Below are positions 52,953 to 54,051 of a stretch of 54,051 nucleotides of DNA, piece after piece; position 1 is the stretch's first letter; each line of letters opens with the position of its first letter. The notes under the pieces were generated by a model, which made no database searches, was not told the DNA's origin, and worked only from the letters and a program-made list of their open reading frames with translations. This stretch comes from Chitinophagaceae bacterium (GTDB lineage: Bacteria > Bacteroidota > Bacteroidia > Chitinophagales > Chitinophagaceae). Position numbers and translations under genes: made by a program. The DNA lies in assembly GCA_017882265.1 (NCBI GenBank), contig JADGPW010000037.1:1-54051 (forward strand), written 5' to 3'.

Positions 52953-53711
52953 TTATTCTTCCTTTTTGCATACGGCAAAAAGGACAGGACATTCTTTTTT
53001 GATCCGGCTTATATCTGTCTCAAGGATAAAATCTGATTCCATCGGGTATAAAGGATAGCCAAAAAATGATTTCATAATCCCATTTCGCCAGGGGTAGGGA
53101 AGTTTGCGTATCCCAAAGCTCAGGAATAATCTTTCAAATAATTTTCCTGTCTTGTGTCGCAGCGATTTTTTATCATACCTGCTATAGCGCTGTCCAAACA
53201 GCTCTACACGGGGAAAAGATTCAGCCAACAGCTGTTTTAATTCATCGTATGTGAACTCCTGTGTATGGTATGGGTTGTTAATCACTCCCCCGGGACTCGA
53301 AACATCAATGTTGGGCGTGGAAAGGATCAATTGTCCCCCAGGTTCCAGCACCCGGGCAAATTCCCTGATCATTTGCCGGTATGCAACAGTATGCTCGATC
53401 GTTTCAAATGAAACGATCTTGCTGAAATAATGATCAGCAAAACCAGATTGGGTTCCATCCACCACCCTGAATTCGAGATTGCTTTTTTCCCAATGCTGCC
53501 TACATTCATCAATGGCATCGGGCGCTATATCAGCACCGATAACTTTCCCATAAGAAGTGTCGGCCAGGATGGCTGTTCCAAAACCTGTTCCACAGGCAAT
53601 ATCCAGTATAATATCATCCGGGTTAATATAAAAAAGGGCTTGTTTGTAACGATATATATGTTCACCCCACCAGCGGCTGGCAGATTCTATGGCGTGTCTT
53701 TCAACTGACAT
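52953..53711 (-). CDS. Class I SAM-dependent methyltransferase
   Basis: This 252-residue protein has DIILDIACGTGFGTAILADTS (motif I), VIGADIAPDAIDECRQHW (motif II), KIVSFETIEHTVAYRQMIREFARVLEPGGQLILSTPN (motifs III-IV). It is a ubiE-like methyltransferase, probably active on a sugar or lipid of the locus. The ATG at 53711 has normal context. The 5' neighbour is the fragment at 53770, 58 bases away. Confidence 0.87.
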   Translation of the reverse strand: MSVERHAIESASRWWGEHIYRYKQALFYINPDDIILDIACGTGFGTAILADTSYGKVIGADIAPDAIDECRQHWEKSNLEFRVVDGTQSGFADHYFSKIVSFETIEHTVAYRQMIREFARVLEPGGQLILSTPNIDVSSPGGVINNPYHTQEFTYDELKQLLAESFPRVELFGQRYSRYDKKSLRHKTGKLFERLFLSFGIRKLPYPWRNGIMKSFFGYPLYPMESDFILETDISRIKKECPVLFAVCKKEE

Positions 53712-53769
53712 AAACTAATGAACAATTTAACAATGGGGAACCCCGGGTTATGCAATTATAGATATCAGG

Positions 53770-54051
53770 TTATCCGGTTACCCGGCTTATTCTTAAAAAG
53801 GGGAATGTAAAGATCCTTCTACCAAAACTCCGGGCAAAGAAAAATGGGTGGTTAATAAAAGACATCCAAAGATATTTAACAACTCCTTTCCAATACCTGA
53901 CCATGCCGAAACCAATGGCAAGGGAAAGAAAGTAAAAGCATTTGAATTTTTTTTCCTTCCCGGCCGGCAATAAGTTTTTCCTTTTAAGCTCGTAATAAAA
54001 TTTTTCGTTATCAAATATCAGTCCGGGAGTAACTTTATTGGACATGCTTTG
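53770..54051 (-). CDS. C-terminal part of a locus protein (possibly glycosyltransferase)
   Basis: The gene runs off the right edge: the frame stays open to base 54051, and ATG at 54045 may be internal. The visible 93 codons include an ATG followed by SNKVTPGLIFDNEKFYYELKRKN, a basic stretch, and hydrophobic segments FYFLSLAIGFGMVRYW and VKYLWMSFINHPFFFARSFG. Such tails occur at the end of family 2 glycosyltransferases, but the catalytic domain is out of view, so the call is tentative. Confidence 0.4.
   Translation of the reverse strand, partial: QSMSNKVTPGLIFDNEKFYYELKRKNLLPAGKEKKFKCFYFLSLAIGFGMVRYWKGVVKYLWMSFINHPFFFARSFGRRIFTFPFLRISRVTG

Noticed and set aside
1-54051. CRISPR arrays, prophage or insertion sequences
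   Set aside because: No array of evenly spaced repeats, no integrase, transposase or phage structural gene was seen on either strand.

Overview
The window reads as chromosomal DNA of a Bacteroidota bacterium, most likely a member of the Chitinophagaceae or a close relative. Pointers are the gliding/type IX secretion genes gldK-gldL, a HemD-DUF4271 pair, a TonB-dependent receptor, a T9SS C-terminal sorting domain, a DUF6266 protein, ECF sigma factors beside Bacteroidota-type anti-sigma/barrel proteins, and promoter boxes of the TAnnTTTG type. No phage, plasmid, transposase or CRISPR genes are visible.

Layout. 1-6.0 kb (minus strand): gldL (cut by the window edge), gldK, a thioredoxin-fold DUF255 protein carrying an in-frame palindrome, hemD and a DUF4271 membrane protein. 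6.4-17.4 kb: an Omp85-type outer-membrane protein, hemW (plus strand, preceded by a short look-alike of its own start), a small membrane protein, gpsA, an unknown protein, a MFP/TolC efflux pair, and a PLP-dependent Cys/Met enzyme overlapping an amino-acid permease. 17.4-24.1 kb: a TonB receptor, lipoproteins, and an ECF sigma factor with a protein that joins an inner-membrane anti-sigma-like part to an outer-membrane barrel. 24.1-27.8 kb is loose: a TonB-receptor tail fragment, tRNA-Arg(CCG), a T9SS tail fragment, a DUF6266 gene, a large nested hairpin and a four-helix membrane protein.

27.8-29.9 kb is a compact regulatory block: a CarH-like MerR/B12-binding photoreceptor, an ECF sigma factor with a perfect 14+14 bp inverted repeat just upstream of it, and idi (isopentenyl-diphosphate isomerase). 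In relatives such regulators sit with carotenoid genes; here only idi is adjacent.

29.9-54 kb is one long minus-strand exopolysaccharide/capsule locus of about 23 genes. It encodes a PglC/WcaJ-like initiating sugar transferase with a NeuD/PglD-like acyltransferase and a DegT aminotransferase, UDP-sugar dehydrogenase, several SDR epimerases including GalE, four or more glycosyltransferases, a Wzy-like membrane protein, two AsnB-type amidotransferases, two formyltransferases, two polysaccharide deacetylases, three methyltransferases, a transglutaminase-like membrane protein and a CpsB-type PHP phosphatase. Together they suggest a polymer with amidated uronic acids and N-formylated or N-acetylated amino sugars. 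No flippase, Wza or Wzc is seen, so part of the locus lies beyond the right edge. The most unusual points are the operator-like repeat in the light-response block, the hemW start look-alike, the nested hairpin near 26.8 kb and the 89-bp overlap between the transglutaminase-like gene and an asnB.
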